Assembly: GCA_037176885.1 (NCBI GenBank)
Contig: JAWWNJ010000152.1
Coordinates: 62,001-126,000 of the forward strand
Direction: 5' to 3'
Length of the DNA stretch: 64,000 nt
Source of the DNA: Favolaschia claudopus
Lineage: Eukaryota > Basidiomycota > Agaricomycetes > Agaricales > Mycenaceae
The position numbers and the translations under genes are program-made. Of the stretch, positions 21,054 through 31,743 are shown piece by piece; the stretch's first letter is position 1; each line of letters starts with the position of its first letter. Below the pieces are notes generated by a model. That model saw only the letters and a list, made by a program, of their open reading frames with translations, did not search any database and was not told the origin of the DNA.

Positions 21054-22274
21054 CCCGCTATTGTGCTGGGCCGAAACCTCGTGCAGGGTAATGGACGGTC
21101 CTGGGCTTATGACCTATCGGCCGCAATCGAGAGTCTGGAGCCAACGAATGCCACAGGCTCTCAACTCAATCTGAGCAGCCTAGGGGACCTTTTCAAAAAT
21201 CTTGGAATTCAGGGCAGTCCTCACGCCGATTCCAACGACGAGGAAACTGCAAGAACACATTTCATGATGGCGGTCGACTTACCTCCCCGTATGTCAACCA
21301 TCCCTTCTTGACTTTCATTGCAGCTGATCGAACCTAGATTCTGAGCCCGGAGCCTTTTTGTTGGCTAGAGCCGGCCTCTATGTGCGGGAAATCAACTGTT
21401 GGATCATTCACCTGGTCTTTGATGGAACCGACATTCATACTGGATTTGAGACGTCAACTCTCCTCACGCGTGAAGAGCTCAAGCACTGGGTTGAGACGGA
21501 GCTTGAGGCCGCATGGCAGCATTCAAAAATCAGTCGAATCGGTCTTGTCTCGTACTCCATGCGGTCTGCTCACAACCGCGACACGTATATGTCCATGACT
21601 CCGTCCGTACGTTTCGGTAACTGCGGGCCTGAACTTCCTCCAAAGCAGAGGTTCCGGGACTATGCTACTCACGGGCAGGAAATTCTCGGTGGTCAAGAGG
21701 CGTGGGCCAATCGTATGGGGCGGGAGCTCGTTGCGCAGCTCTGGAACGGGCTGCAGCAGTGCAACCTGGATCTCGGTGTCGATGTTGACACGCTTTTGCA
21801 GTCAATATCCTTCAAAAGCCCTGAGGGCAACTCTGTTCAGCTCCAACCCCTTCCCCTACATCCCCTACGGGACCATGAAAAAGTCTGTCAAATGCGCTCT
21901 CAGTTTGAATATCTTCGCCAGCGCTGCGCTAGCATGCGCATCTACATTGAGAAAGGCCAGTTTCTAGATTTCCGCCAACGCCTCCGCCAGGCAGATTACA
22001 ATCCAAAGGACGACCCCACCGCTCTCTGTGTTCGTTGGGAGGCACGCAGCATCATGCGTGCACAGTCCGTCACCGATTCTGAACGGCATCCGGTGGTGAC
22101 TACTGTTAATGGTAGCGTCCTCCAAATTTGCGAAGCCATTCGCATCTCCGGTCATGTAAGTTTCATCTGATTTAACGCGAGGGATTCCCCTCATCTCTAC
22201 TCTAGATGTGCTATAAAGTACAAACGCAGAATGTGGCCCGAACACCGTTAGCGGTGATTATGCCAATGAAATAG
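21045..22274 (+). CDS. Basidiomycete-specific protein family of unknown function, 5' end missing
   Basis: The frame joins through introns 21289-21337 (49 bp) and 22156-22205 (50 bp), both GT-AG. Recognisable blocks are GRSWAYDLSAAIESLEP, FLLARAGLYVREINCWIIHL, VFDGTDIHTGFE and YATHGQEILGGQEAWANRMG. I recall this arrangement from expanded, uncharacterised families in agarics, with no assigned activity. The true N-terminus is uncertain because the inverted-repeat element at 20864-21053 runs into it and family members usually begin earlier. The final exon gives MCYKVQTQNVARTP and a stop at 22274. Its end overlaps the end of the minus-strand gene at 22258 by 17 bp. Confidence 0.55.
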
Positions 22275-22895
22275 AAGACACGTTTGTGCTGTGTTCTTCT
22301 GTGTGCATTCGTGAGTGCAACTTCAATTGAGCGATATTATGGATGTTACCAGGAGCGACGTCGGAGTTGTCGTCTACAGTTATGACCTCCACAACGACTT
22401 CCTCATCGGCATTGGTCATCTGGGCTCCGGGAGGAGGAGCTGGCTGGTCTGGGAGTACAGGTGCGACAGAAGTGCTGACGGGCAGCAGAGACAACAGCCC
22501 ACGAATGAGTTCAGCCGCGGGATCCTGGCTGTCAATCTGAGCAATGTAAGCCTCGCGGGAGTCAAGAAGAACAGGGGCGCTTGACGGAGCAACTGTAATT
22601 GTGTGAGTGCCTTTCCAACGCACAGACGTTGGTCTATCTCACTTTGGTTTGGGCCGTCAGGCGCAGCTTCGAACTCTCCTCCTAGGTCGGGGATGCCTTT
22701 GACGTTTTTTAGGAGCGAGTCGAGGGGACGATAAGAAGAAAAGAAGTTACCTTCGATGCTTGGATTTGCAACGACCTCGAGAGGCGGAATGGCATCAGAG
22801 AGATCTTCATCAGCACGACGGGGGCGTCGAGTAGGACGAAGGCTACGCCGAATCTCGTGAGAGGGAGTAGGTTTCTTCTTTCTACGGGGTGCCAT
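22258..22895 (-). CDS. Small protein with basic N-terminus, two or three exons, unknown function
   Basis: The start at 22895 gives MAPRRKKKPTPSHEIRRSLR, a strongly basic stretch that could be a nuclear localisation or DNA-binding segment. Removing the GT-AG intron 22593-22642 (50 bp) joins DGPNQ to IAPSSAPVLLDSREAYIAQI in frame. A second possible intron (22299-22349, 51 bp) also keeps the frame to the stop at 22258. The product is about 150 to 170 residues, basic first, then Pro-rich and acidic (NADEEVVVEVITVDDN). No domain is recognised. It is convergent with the gene at 21045-22274. Confidence 0.5.
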
Positions 22896-23337
22896 GATGG
22901 GGGGAGGCAAGAGACGACTGACTGCGTTGCCATCTTATATAGTCTACGAATTTCAAAATCATGCCGTGTGTTGCCGCAGCTCACTCTGTTGCGCATTATC
23001 GTGTCACAAAAGTCGAAAGAAGCGAGACCAAGTACGATTGGGAACATTTTACTCAAATTCTGTTGTACGTAGAATCTGCTCTATATAGCTGTGCGTGTAC
23101 CCAGTTATCAAATTCAGAAGCAGCTTCCCCCTGCGGACACTTGATAAGAAGATCGAGAAATTTAGCATTGATGCGGACTCGACACCGCCGGTACAAGTGT
23201 GGAAGTGCAAAGGCTCTGGGTTCTCAGCAGCCTGTGGAGAGATCAACACTAGTTCCGCATAAATATAAGAGGCTTACGGAGTTTGTGGACAGCATTGACG
23301 AAATGGAGAACTAACAGAACGTAAGCCATGTGGAGAA

Positions 23338-24585
23338 CTATGAAGATAAATCAATACACACCCGGATGGACCAGTTGTCGTTCACTGGGAGGGAAGAAGA
23401 CTCCAGCGCAGCAACAAGAAGAAGCTGAAGACGGAAGAACGGTGCGGTGTGTGCTATCGAATTCTCTTCCTGAGTGGAAACGAGGCCTTGATCGTGAAAA
23501 TAAGGCGGATGTCCGACACCGGTGAGATAACGCTTGAAACGAAGCTCGAACAACTGGCGCATCTGCTCCACCTGAGGCGGCGGAGCCGGCGGAGCGCACT
23601 GGAAGCGAAGATGGGAAAGGACATCATCAGCACTCTGAATCTGCCGGCAGTACATGCTCGCAATAAGGCAGGCAGTTTTCAAAGGGGGAGAGTCGTCAAA
23701 ATACTGAGCAAAGCAATCAATTAGCAAGACGAGAATAAGGTACTAAAGAAACACATACATCACAGAAGTTGCGCCCTGCAGTGATCTGTAGCGGCATGCG
23801 CATACCAGACTGGAATTCACGGACGTCGTCAGAGCTCCAAGGTGTCGGATCACCAAAGATACGAGCTGTGAGAAGCCTGACTGTGAAGTCCTCGTACTGT
23901 GATTCGGTGAACGTAGATGGTAGAGTTGATAGCTGATTTTGCTGCCTGTTAGCGTTCTTTGCAACGATACGGCGGACAAAAATGGCGTACCTGGACATTG
24001 AGAAGAGCGATGAGACAGGATGCGAAAGGGAAGAGGGGAGAGGGTCGCCAGGATGCAACGCAAACCAAGGACCGAACTCTGCAGCCACGTCAGGGCTCAC
24101 AAGGCGAAGAAACTGTTCTCCAAGAAGCATGCTCTTGCGGCCGAGAACGGCAGCCAAAACTGGCCAAAGCCCGATCTGGTAGCCATGGCCATAGTAATAC
24201 AAGTGGAGGGCAGTGACGCGACCGTAAGCATAAAGCTTGGTTCTGCGGTCGCTGTCAGCCAGAGGGGAGATCTGAAAGGTGACGTAGCCGGGCTCTATGG
24301 AGGAAGGCACCCAGCAATGACCATGGGCAGCGACATTCTCCAGGATAGTGCGGAAGACGGAGCGCTCAACACCCCTGCCAATTGATGAGCCTGTAATAGC
24401 TGCACCGCGAGGAGGGCCACTGGTAAAGAATGTTGAGCGGGAATTCGTTGCGCGGAATAGCACAATTAGATTGCTCACACTCGGTAGGATCTCTGCGCCT
24501 GATGCTGAAGAAACGACAAGAAGTTCATTCTCTGAGGGTTGCGAATGTCGGGGTGCGATGGGAATGGGGATCTCAAGGCGTCCGT
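23338..24585 (-). pseudogene. HECT-like E3-ligase-type domain fragment
   Basis: On the minus strand the blocks RGVERSVFRTILENVAAHGH, YGRVTALHLYYYGHGYQIGL, VLAAVLGRKSMLLGEQFL and DDVLSHLRFQC, FELRFKRYLTGVGHPPYF fit a HECT-like domain family that is expanded in Agaricomycetes. These proteins are annotated from profile similarity to HECT ubiquitin ligases; a catalytic Cys is not visible here. A 54-bp GT-AG intron (about 23705-23758) joins the two exons. The fragment begins against DUF6589 sequence at about 24586, so the N-terminal part is missing. The 3' end at 23338 stops just after NDNWSIRVCIDL, where family members continue. It is called a fragment for that reason. Confidence 0.5.
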
Positions 24586-24790
24586 GGTGAATTATACGGC
24601 CTTCTCGGAGCGAAGCGCGAGCATATGCTCATTGCTCCCATCATGAGGCGTTTAAAGGCATCGCCTGGCCTACATTTCAATCGCGATCTTCAGCCTTCCA
24701 TTGCACATCTCCAGTCTTATCACCATCAACTCGAAACAACAACCATTCAGTGTCTCTTCACCTACGTATCCGAATTCGACGCTATTGCAT
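24586..24790 (+). pseudogene. DUF6589-type protein, 5' piece before the Plavaka insertion
   Basis: A plus-strand frame without ATG includes SYHHQLETTTIQCLFTYVSE and FDAIA. Joined across the Plavaka element (drop 24791-31743) it continues in the same frame with CVKDPLLQHTPIRPIPVGYK, so both sides are one interrupted gene. The left edge meets the HECT-like fragment near 24586. The N-terminal region normal for DUF6589 proteins is absent. Confidence 0.6.
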
Positions 24791-25030
24791 CAGTAAAACT
24801 ACACATCCGTCTTTGGCATCTTTCACGTCTTTGACAAGACGTCAAAGACGCCAAAGACGGAATTTTGCTCAAGATCTACGTCTTTCGCTAAGTAGATCCA
24901 TTTGTCTTAGATAGGACAAACCTCTTGTGAAAGAACCCTAAGATGCCGCCGTCTTGGACAAAGACCTGGATGATCTTGAGAAAGATCATGCTCAAGACGT
25001 CCATGAAAGACATTTTCGAGACCAAAGCAC
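24791..25030 (+). repeat. Left TIR and subterminal repeat array of the Plavaka element
   Basis: After CAGTAAAACTACACAT come repeated words GTCTTTGGCATCTTTC, CGTCTTTGACAAGACGTC, GTCTTGGACAAAGAC and similar on both strands. Their density and position near the end suggest transposase-binding sites, as known for CACTA elements. The same words crowd the right end. Confidence 0.6.
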
Positions 25031-26463
25031 TCTCAATCGGGCAAAAGAATAGCCAAAAAAGGTAATTTATTATCAGCTACGGGGTACGGAATTATCGACA
25101 ATTAATCTGAAAGCACCACGATCTCCTCGTCGTCGGATATAATCTCTATGGCATCGCCGGCCTCCGAGCTGGTACAGCTGGCTGTCCGGGCTCGCTTGGG
25201 CTTCTCGACATACGGCTGCGCTGCCGCAATCAATGCATCCCATTTATCCGTATCCCACTGCGAGCCGGCCGAAAGAAATTTCGTGGCGCGACGTATGCGC
25301 TTCTTCCTGCCGCCCCCGAGCTGCTCGATACAGTGCCAGCCGCCACCTTTTCGGCACGCCTTCCGTAAGAGATTGAGCCATTGTTTTTCGTGATCGAGTT
25401 GTTTTTTGGAAGGAAACCAATGAAAAGAATGCGATTGGCGTTGAGTTTGATATTTTTCCCACGGTTACGTCAATTCGGTCATTTTTTTCGAACTTTTTCT
25501 CATTTTTCCTCCACTTCTCCGCTGATTTTTGACCCTGGTTTGACTCCCAGCGACCTGAGGAATGTTCTACATCACGCTAAAACACAAAGTCTCGTCACCT
25601 TTCCTTGGTCCGAGGCTCTCGGCGCCGGTTATCTGCATGTGGCTGTGCAATCGGTCATTTTTTTTGGGTCCGAAAACTGAAAATTGATGCTACATGTTAG
25701 CCATTTACAAGTTGGATAGTTACAACCAAACTGAGTCGTTTGCCGCAGTTTTCGAGGCAAATCAAGTTTTTTTCCGGCCCGTGAATCATTTACAAGTTTG
25801 GAACTTTCCCACACCTAATCGGGTCGTCGAGAAGTGATGGATGGCACTGTAGTAACGCCATAGTTATCCTCGGAAAAATAATTCGGGCGCTTGCCGGGCT
25901 TGACGTATTCTCCCGTCTTCCAGAATCCCAGCTCGTGCTGCACCTATGATAAGCTGACATCAGATACATATTACCAAAAAAGAGACCAGTAGACGCACCG
26001 CTTGAGCCGACATAAGAAGTGCACCTATAGGGCGGGCCTCGAGCCGCTCGTATGCTCTAGAAATTGTCTCGAGCCGTGAGAGGTGGTATGCGAAGGTGCA
26101 TAGAATCATATGTGACTCCATGAAACCCTGTAGCAATATATAAATGAGGCGAGACTTCATCCGAAGCGCAAGTGGACCATACCTTTTTATCAACCCCATT
26201 CCCCCATTGATGCCAATGGATGGGCATGGTTCCGGATGTGTGCGACTGAAGGGCGAACTCGACGAACGCAGCGACTCCGGCAGGTGTATCGACCTTGAAT
26301 TTCTGGGCTTTTTGATTGTCGGTGGCTTTGGAGGCGACATCGCCGCCGTTGACTGTTAGGCGTCAGCTGGTGTTCAATGACTACGGGGGGGCAGGGGGTG
26401 CATTCTCACCGTCAGGTTCACCTCCAGCATCATCTCCTCCTGTAGTATCAACATCTATAAATA

Positions 26464-26912
26464 GAGAGTTTGCGGTGAGCCGCCAGAAGCCACCTGGCGG
26501 CTCTAATGGCATGCGGATTGGAGCGGCTATGCTGTCTGGCGGCTCGTTTGGCGGCTGGTAAGACTGGTTTAAATTTGGTTTTGCAAGTCTATTCTTAGTC
26601 CTTAGTCATCTATATCTTGAGCCATACACACACGAACAAAATCCGACCCGAAAATCTGACGCCATCGCACATTTGAGCCGAAGACTTCGGTTGACGCTGG
26701 AAATTGCTTCAATTCAAAACAATTATGCACCTTTGGACAACGAACTCTCATTGGCTGAAGGTATAGTCAAATATACAAGGTACCCAACCTCGAAATCGTG
26801 CTAAGGACCGCGCGCGACGAGCCGCTGAACGAGCCGCCACATGACGTAGCCGCTCCAATCCGCATGCCGTTGGAGCCACCAGGTGGCTTCTGGCGGCTCA
26901 CCGCAAACTCTC
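26464..26912 (+). mobile_element. MITE family 1, copy A (449 bp)
   Basis: TIRs begin GAGAGTTTGCGGTGAGCCGC and extend about 90 bp with short internal repeats. TA flanks both sides (26462-26463 and 26913-26914). A nearly identical copy of the same length is at 58558-59006 in the opposite orientation, and a 5'-truncated one is at 32776-33186. The form is Tc1/mariner-like. It lies in the Plavaka accessory gene. Confidence 0.92.
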
Positions 26913-27958
26913 TAATGACGGTTATTAGTTTGAGAACAGAAGATATGATGTTCACGCCGCACCCATAGATTCCTCGTCCTCAGAATCGTCGTCAGCCTCG
27001 TAGCCGTTGATGTAGCCGAGCATGACTTTGTGGGGCTGCGCTGCGAGGCCATTTGACCAGTCGCTGAGACGGCATCCGAGCTGCGGAACAAAAGTTGTTA
27101 TTCTGTGTTCCGCTGGAGACCACGACACTTACCGAACCGACCCATGGACCGCCGAGACCAGGGCTCCAAAGTGCCGATGAGCTCGACAGCCAAGGGGATG
27201 ACTTGGTCGGTGAATTGCGAAGCAGTAGCCGGGGGAAGATGGTTGAGGTTCCATTTTGCAGCCCCACCGCGCAGCTCCTTGCGAGTGGGAGGCTTGGGGA
27301 TAACGGGCTGGACGATGATGAGAGACTTGAAGCTCGACACGTCAGCAGATCCGATAAGTCCGAAAGCTGTGCACTCACAGCTTTCGGACTTGCCTTTCTT
27401 CTTGCCGCTCCCAGTCGCAGGTCGCTCGATGTGCTCCTTGGTATCGTCGTCCACCGCAGGTCCGCCCATCACCACCATCGATTCGTCGTCTTCAGCTACC
27501 ACCGTCGCTTGGACCCAGTCTTTGGCTTGCTGGTTTCAAGACCGCTCTTCTTGGCGACGACTTTGGGTTTCTTCGCTGCCTTTGCGGATTTTCTTTGCGA
27601 AATGCCTCAGTAAATGAATAGAAACAAATAAAATCGCACTTTTCTTTGACTGCCTTTCGCTTCCTGCTCTCGTTCTCGGGCAATACCGGCGTCCCCGAAG
27701 CATCGCGAGTCTTGCGAGCAGCAGCAATATCGTCGCGAGTAAGAGGCTTGATTTTTTTCTCCTTCTTCTCTTTCTTCTTGGACTCGTCGTCGTCGCTGCT
27801 GCTATCACTGTCGCCGTCGCCCTCTCCCTCGCCGTCGTCAGAGTCTGAATCGGAGCTGTCGCTATCCCCTCCAGGAGGTGGTTCATCCAGCTCAGCATCC
27901 TCTCCCGACTCCGAGTCATCCTCGCTGGGATCTACTCTACAACGTTGAGTCAGAAGTA

Positions 27959-28423
27959 TGGTGGGGGACGTGACTTCATGTCACGCCGCAATTTTTGGAA
28001 TTTTGACTCAGACCTGAAACTCGGCCCAATCGACTTGAAATACCCAGAAAAACAACATTTTAAGGCGGTGAAAATACCATTGAGGCGGGACTCGAGAAGA
28101 TTTTCAACATTCCAATTCGCATAACTCTCTTCTGACCGAATTCATGAGTTACCTATATCTAGAGGCAGATTGACCATTGATGGGGCATCAAATTCGCCCC
28201 GGCAGAGGCGTTTCGGATCAAATTCCGCTTTAGGATGGCCAAATTCGTGGCCAAAATCACGAAAGTCAACGGAGGGTAAAACTGGTCCATCCAATCTGTT
28301 CTACTCCTCAAAAGGATGCCATTTCTGCAAGATCAAGACATTTGGGTGACTGTCGCACAGCACAAGTTATTAGCCTCACAACATTGTCCATAAAAGTTTG
28401 TCACAAAGTCACGTCCCCCACCA
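27959..28423. mobile_element. MITE, 465 bp, inserted in an intron of the Plavaka accessory gene
   Basis: The ends are TGGTGGGGGACGTGACTT and its inverse AAGTCACGTCCCCCACCA, with TA on both sides (27957-27958 and 28424-28425). Removing it leaves an intron of about 52 bp with a GTGCCC donor and TAGAG acceptor, and joins DAP to VDPSEDDSESGEDAELDE in frame. It therefore landed in an intron and expanded it about tenfold. It has no coding capacity. Confidence 0.88.
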
Positions 28424-28879
28424 TATGTGAGCGCGAAGTATTGAGATGGGCACCTGGTGCATCCGCGGGTGGGGGGCGGTCTGGAGGACGGTTCGCGTCT
28501 TTGTCGTAAGCAATATCCTCTTCGCGCTGCTTGTCCTCGAGAGCTGCGAGGCGCTTTTTGGCTTTTTCTTGGTTGGTCTTCTCCCGTTTCTTTGCGGCTG
28601 CGTTGTCCAGACGAACCTGAGCCATCTGAGCTGGAGTACGGCGTGGCTTCACGTTTGAGTCGTTGGGATCCCTCGCAATCCCTGCCTTGACAGCAGGGCG
28701 GATGTTCTTGTTACGGTCTCGAGTCTGCACGCCTGGACGGGGCGTCTCCATGGTGGAGGAAGAGGAAAAAAGACAAAGTCCCCAGAGTAGGCACGTGCCA
28801 TGAAAAGAGGTTGGTTCGTTGCTGTCCTTGGCTTGGAAACGGCTCACTAATAATAGCTAATATACTGTGAAATACAATC

Positions 28880-31469
28880 GACCTCTTGCCCCCGGAGACG
28901 ACACTCATTGGAAAACACAAGAATATGTCGTCCATTTTCGAGATCCACGACTGGTTCTCCAACAGTAACTCGCAAATCCCGATTTTAAGTCAGAAATGGA
29001 CTTCGCACCCAAGCAGGTCTTCTTTGACGACAAGCGAGAGTATAAAGACTTCATGTCGGGAAATTGGGCATGGCGCCAGGCAGTACGCAGCTTGTTTTCC
29101 ACTCAACTAATTGACTAACAGTTTTATACAGGATATCATCGTCCAAGATCCAAAAGCTCACGGCTCCACATTCGTTCCTGTGATTCTCGGGAGCGACAAG
29201 ACCACCGTCTCCGTCGCTACGGGTCAAAACGAGTATTATCCACTCTACATGTCAAACGGCCTTGTCCACAACGGCGTTCGGCGAGCCCATCGAAACGCGG
29301 TAACCCTCATAGGGTTCCTCGCCATCCCGAAAAGTCTGTCATGTATCTTTTCTCAGTTCCCATCTACATTCTGACTCGAACCTTAGCTGATCGTGAGAGC
29401 TAAGACAGCACCGAATTTCGTACGTTTCGGCGCAATCTTTTCCATGGCTCTCTGCGGCAGACTCTGCAGTCACTCAAGCCCGGTATGGAGACACCTGAAG
29501 TCGCCTTTTTCGGGGATGGACATTATCGCCGCGTCGTCTACGGTCTAGGACCCTATATCGCCGATTACCCGGAACAAGTCCTGCTGGCGTGTGTGGTACA
29601 GGGCCGGTGCGCACGGTGAGACTCCCCAACGCTGTTCATAAATCCCGCTGACCTTCAAACTTTGTAGCTGCACGGCGCCGCGTACCGACCTTGACGGTCC
29701 TGGCGGCCGTCGATCCCAACTCCACACCGAACACTTGTTTGAAGCGTTAGATCATGGGACCATGTGGGATACATACGGTGTCGTTCCTGACGTGCTGGTA
29801 TGTTCCCTATTTGTTGGTACTTCCATGAAGCTCACTGTGAGTAGCCGTTCACATGGGACTTTCCGCGGGCAGATATATATGAGCTGCTCTCTCCGGACCT
29901 CCTCCATCAAGTCATCAAGGGGACTTTCAAGGACCATCTCGTCACCTGGGTGGGAGGGTACCTTGAGGCGGAGCACGGCAAACCGGAGGCTAAAAAGATA
30001 ATGGCTGACATCGACCGGCGGTGAGTTAATTCAAATTTAGCTATGAATCTATGGCGACTTATCTCATTGTTTCTCTAAGAATTGCGGCCGTACCGCCGTT
30101 TCCCGGACTACGTAGGTTTCCCGAAGGTCGAGGCTTCAAGCAATGGACGGGAGATGATTCTAAAGCGCTAATGAAGGTACGCGGATCAACACTTCACATA
30201 TGTAAACACTCATTATTCTAGGTTTACCTTCCAGCAATTGAAGGGCACGTTCCGCCCCAAATGCTGCGCGCGCTCAGCGCGTTTCTCGACTTCTGCTATC
30301 TCGTACGCCGAAACGTCATCAACGAGACGACTCTTCTCGAAATTGACGCTGCTCTCGCTCGATGCTATCACGAGCGAGCGATCTTCGTGGAGTCCGGCGT
30401 GTGTCCCGACGGATTCTGCCTCCCTCGCCAACACTCGCTCACCCACTACCGCTATCTCATCCAAGAATTTGCCGCTCCTAATGGCCTGTGCTCGTCTATC
30501 ACTGAATCAAAACACATCAAGGCCGTCAAACAGCCGTGGCGACGCTCGAGCCGATTCCAAGCTCTCGGTCAAATGCTTACCATCAACGACCGACAGGACA
30601 AACTTGCCGCCGCTCGTGTCGATTTCACCGAGCGCGGCATGATGACTGGACCATCTGCGCGCCCTATACCCGACCCACCTGCCCCTCCCCCCCGGCGACG
30701 ACGATGACGACGGTGGCCCGAGTGATGACCAGAATATTCTGGGGGAAGTAAAGCTCGCAGTCACTCCTGGTGAATTTTACACAACGGATTCCTCCCGAAA
30801 TTCCATCTCAAATGCTCCAGTTCGTTGTTATCCTCGCAATCCCGTTGCTCTCTCTCAGTATCTCAATCTACCCCAACTTATCCCTCTCATCCAACGCTTT
30901 CTATATGGTCAGGATAATCCTGACCATGATCCCGACATCCCTCTCGCATCAATTTCCCTCGACGACTGCCCCGAGCCTCCAACTAGCATCAAAGTGTTCC
31001 CCTGCGCTGTTGCGAAATTCTTTGCACCAAGCGACCAATCTGGCATTGGCGGGATGCTTCGCGAGCGTATTCGCGCTGTACGGTCTTGGCGTGGCGGTCC
31101 GCCTCGCTACGACTGTGTTTTCGTTGAGGGCAATGCCGACCTTCCCGGTTTCCGCGGGCTGCTCGCCGCCCGCGTTCTGCTCTTCCTGTCATTCAAATAC
31201 CGCGGCTGCATCTACCCGTGTGCGCTTGTGACGTGGTTCTCGTCCATCGGTGATAAACCTTGCCCTGATGTTGGCATGTCGACGCCGATGGAGAGCGTAT
31301 CATGGACATTATTCATGTCGATACCATTCTTCGAGCGGCCCACCTTGTTGGTATTTATGGCGAACACTTCTTACCTCGGCATTTCCCTTTTTCCGAATCA
31401 CTCGATAGTTTTAAAGCTTTCTATATTAATAAATATGCGGACCATCATGCTCATGAAATAGCTTTTTAG
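28880..31469 (+). pseudogene. Plavaka-family transposase, decayed
   Basis: Blocks of the Plavaka transposase appear in order: NWAWRQA, then (after intron 29083-29131) STFVPVILGSDKTTVSVATG and YPLYMSNGLVHNGVRRAHRN; SLKPGMETPEV and YGLGPYIADYPEQVLLACVV; TDLDGPGGRRSQ; ADIYELLSPDLLHQVIKGTF; FPGLRRFPEGRGFKQWTGDD; NGLCSSITESKHIKAVKQPW; IIHVDTILRAAHLVGIYGEH; and the usual HAHEIAF C-terminus (31469). Six introns of about 45 to 60 bp keep frame. Lesions are a stop at 28966-28968, a stop at 29401-29403, and frame changes near 30648 and 31276. The N-terminal 150 or so residues of full-length relatives are missing. It would have cut and pasted the element; now it cannot. Confidence 0.88.
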
Positions 31470-31539
31470 CTCGTAGTCCTAAACTCTTTGTAATTCATAT
31501 CTCTCACTTCTTGGAATAATATAATTAATGTCTTTCGGA

Positions 31540-31741
31540 TTGTTGCGTCTTTCGCATCTTGGAATGTCCTCAAGATGTGTGAATTCCCAAGATGTAAGCC
31601 AAAGACCAAGATGCGCAGGTTAAGACAAAGATCTTCTCAAGATGTATTCTCCAAGACGAAAGACCTCGGCCGCAAGACAAAGAACGGGAAAGATGTTTTC
31701 CAAAGACAAAAGATGCGAAAGACATATGTGTAGTTTTACTG
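31540..31741 (-). repeat. Right TIR and subterminal repeats of the Plavaka element
   Basis: The inverse of CAGTAAAACTACACAT closes the element at 31741. Inside it, words such as CAAGATG, AAAGACAAAG, GAAAGAC and AAGATG repeat for about 200 bp, mirroring the left array. Confidence 0.6.
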
Positions 31742-31743
31742 AT

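Larger units (their letters stand above)
25102..28748 (-). pseudogene. Plavaka accessory protein gene (second ORF), multi-exon, decayed
   Basis: It starts METPRPGVQTRDRNKNIRPA (28748) and runs divergently from the transposase. Exons are recognised by GT-AG introns and composition: RRTPAQMAQVRLDNAAAKKR; an acidic Ser/Asp/Glu tract (27850-27940); KIKPLTRDDIAAARKTRDAS; PPTRKELRGGAAKWNLNHLP (about 27240); LGCRLSDWSNGLAAQPHKVM (about 27050); ATDNQKAQKFKVDTPAG (about 26300); and a last exon with WHCIEQLGGGRKKRIRRATK, ending IEIISDDEEIVVLSD at 25102. One-base frame changes near 27507 and 27165 break it. Such a charged coiled protein is the usual partner of Plavaka transposases. Its function is unknown; DNA binding at the subterminal repeats is my inference. 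Confidence 0.65.
24791..31741 (+). mobile_element. Plavaka-type DNA transposon, 6.95 kb, decayed
   Basis: The element is bounded by perfect terminal inverted repeats CAGTAAAACTACACAT (24791-24806 and the inverse at 31726-31741), flanked by AT on both sides. Behind the ends lie arrays of GTCTTT and CATCTT-type words. It carries two divergent genes: a minus-strand accessory gene (25102-28748) and a plus-strand transposase (28880-31469). Plavaka is a CACTA-like (EnSpm-related) lineage common in Agaricomycetes. Two younger TA-flanked MITEs lie inside (26464-26912 and 27959-28423). Both genes carry stops or frameshifts, so it is not autonomous now. It sits inside a DUF6589 reading frame. Confidence 0.85.

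Noticed and set aside
27095..27617. Two plus-strand frames of about 170 codons
   Set aside because: They are shadows of the minus-strand Plavaka accessory gene, whose splice sites and composition fit.
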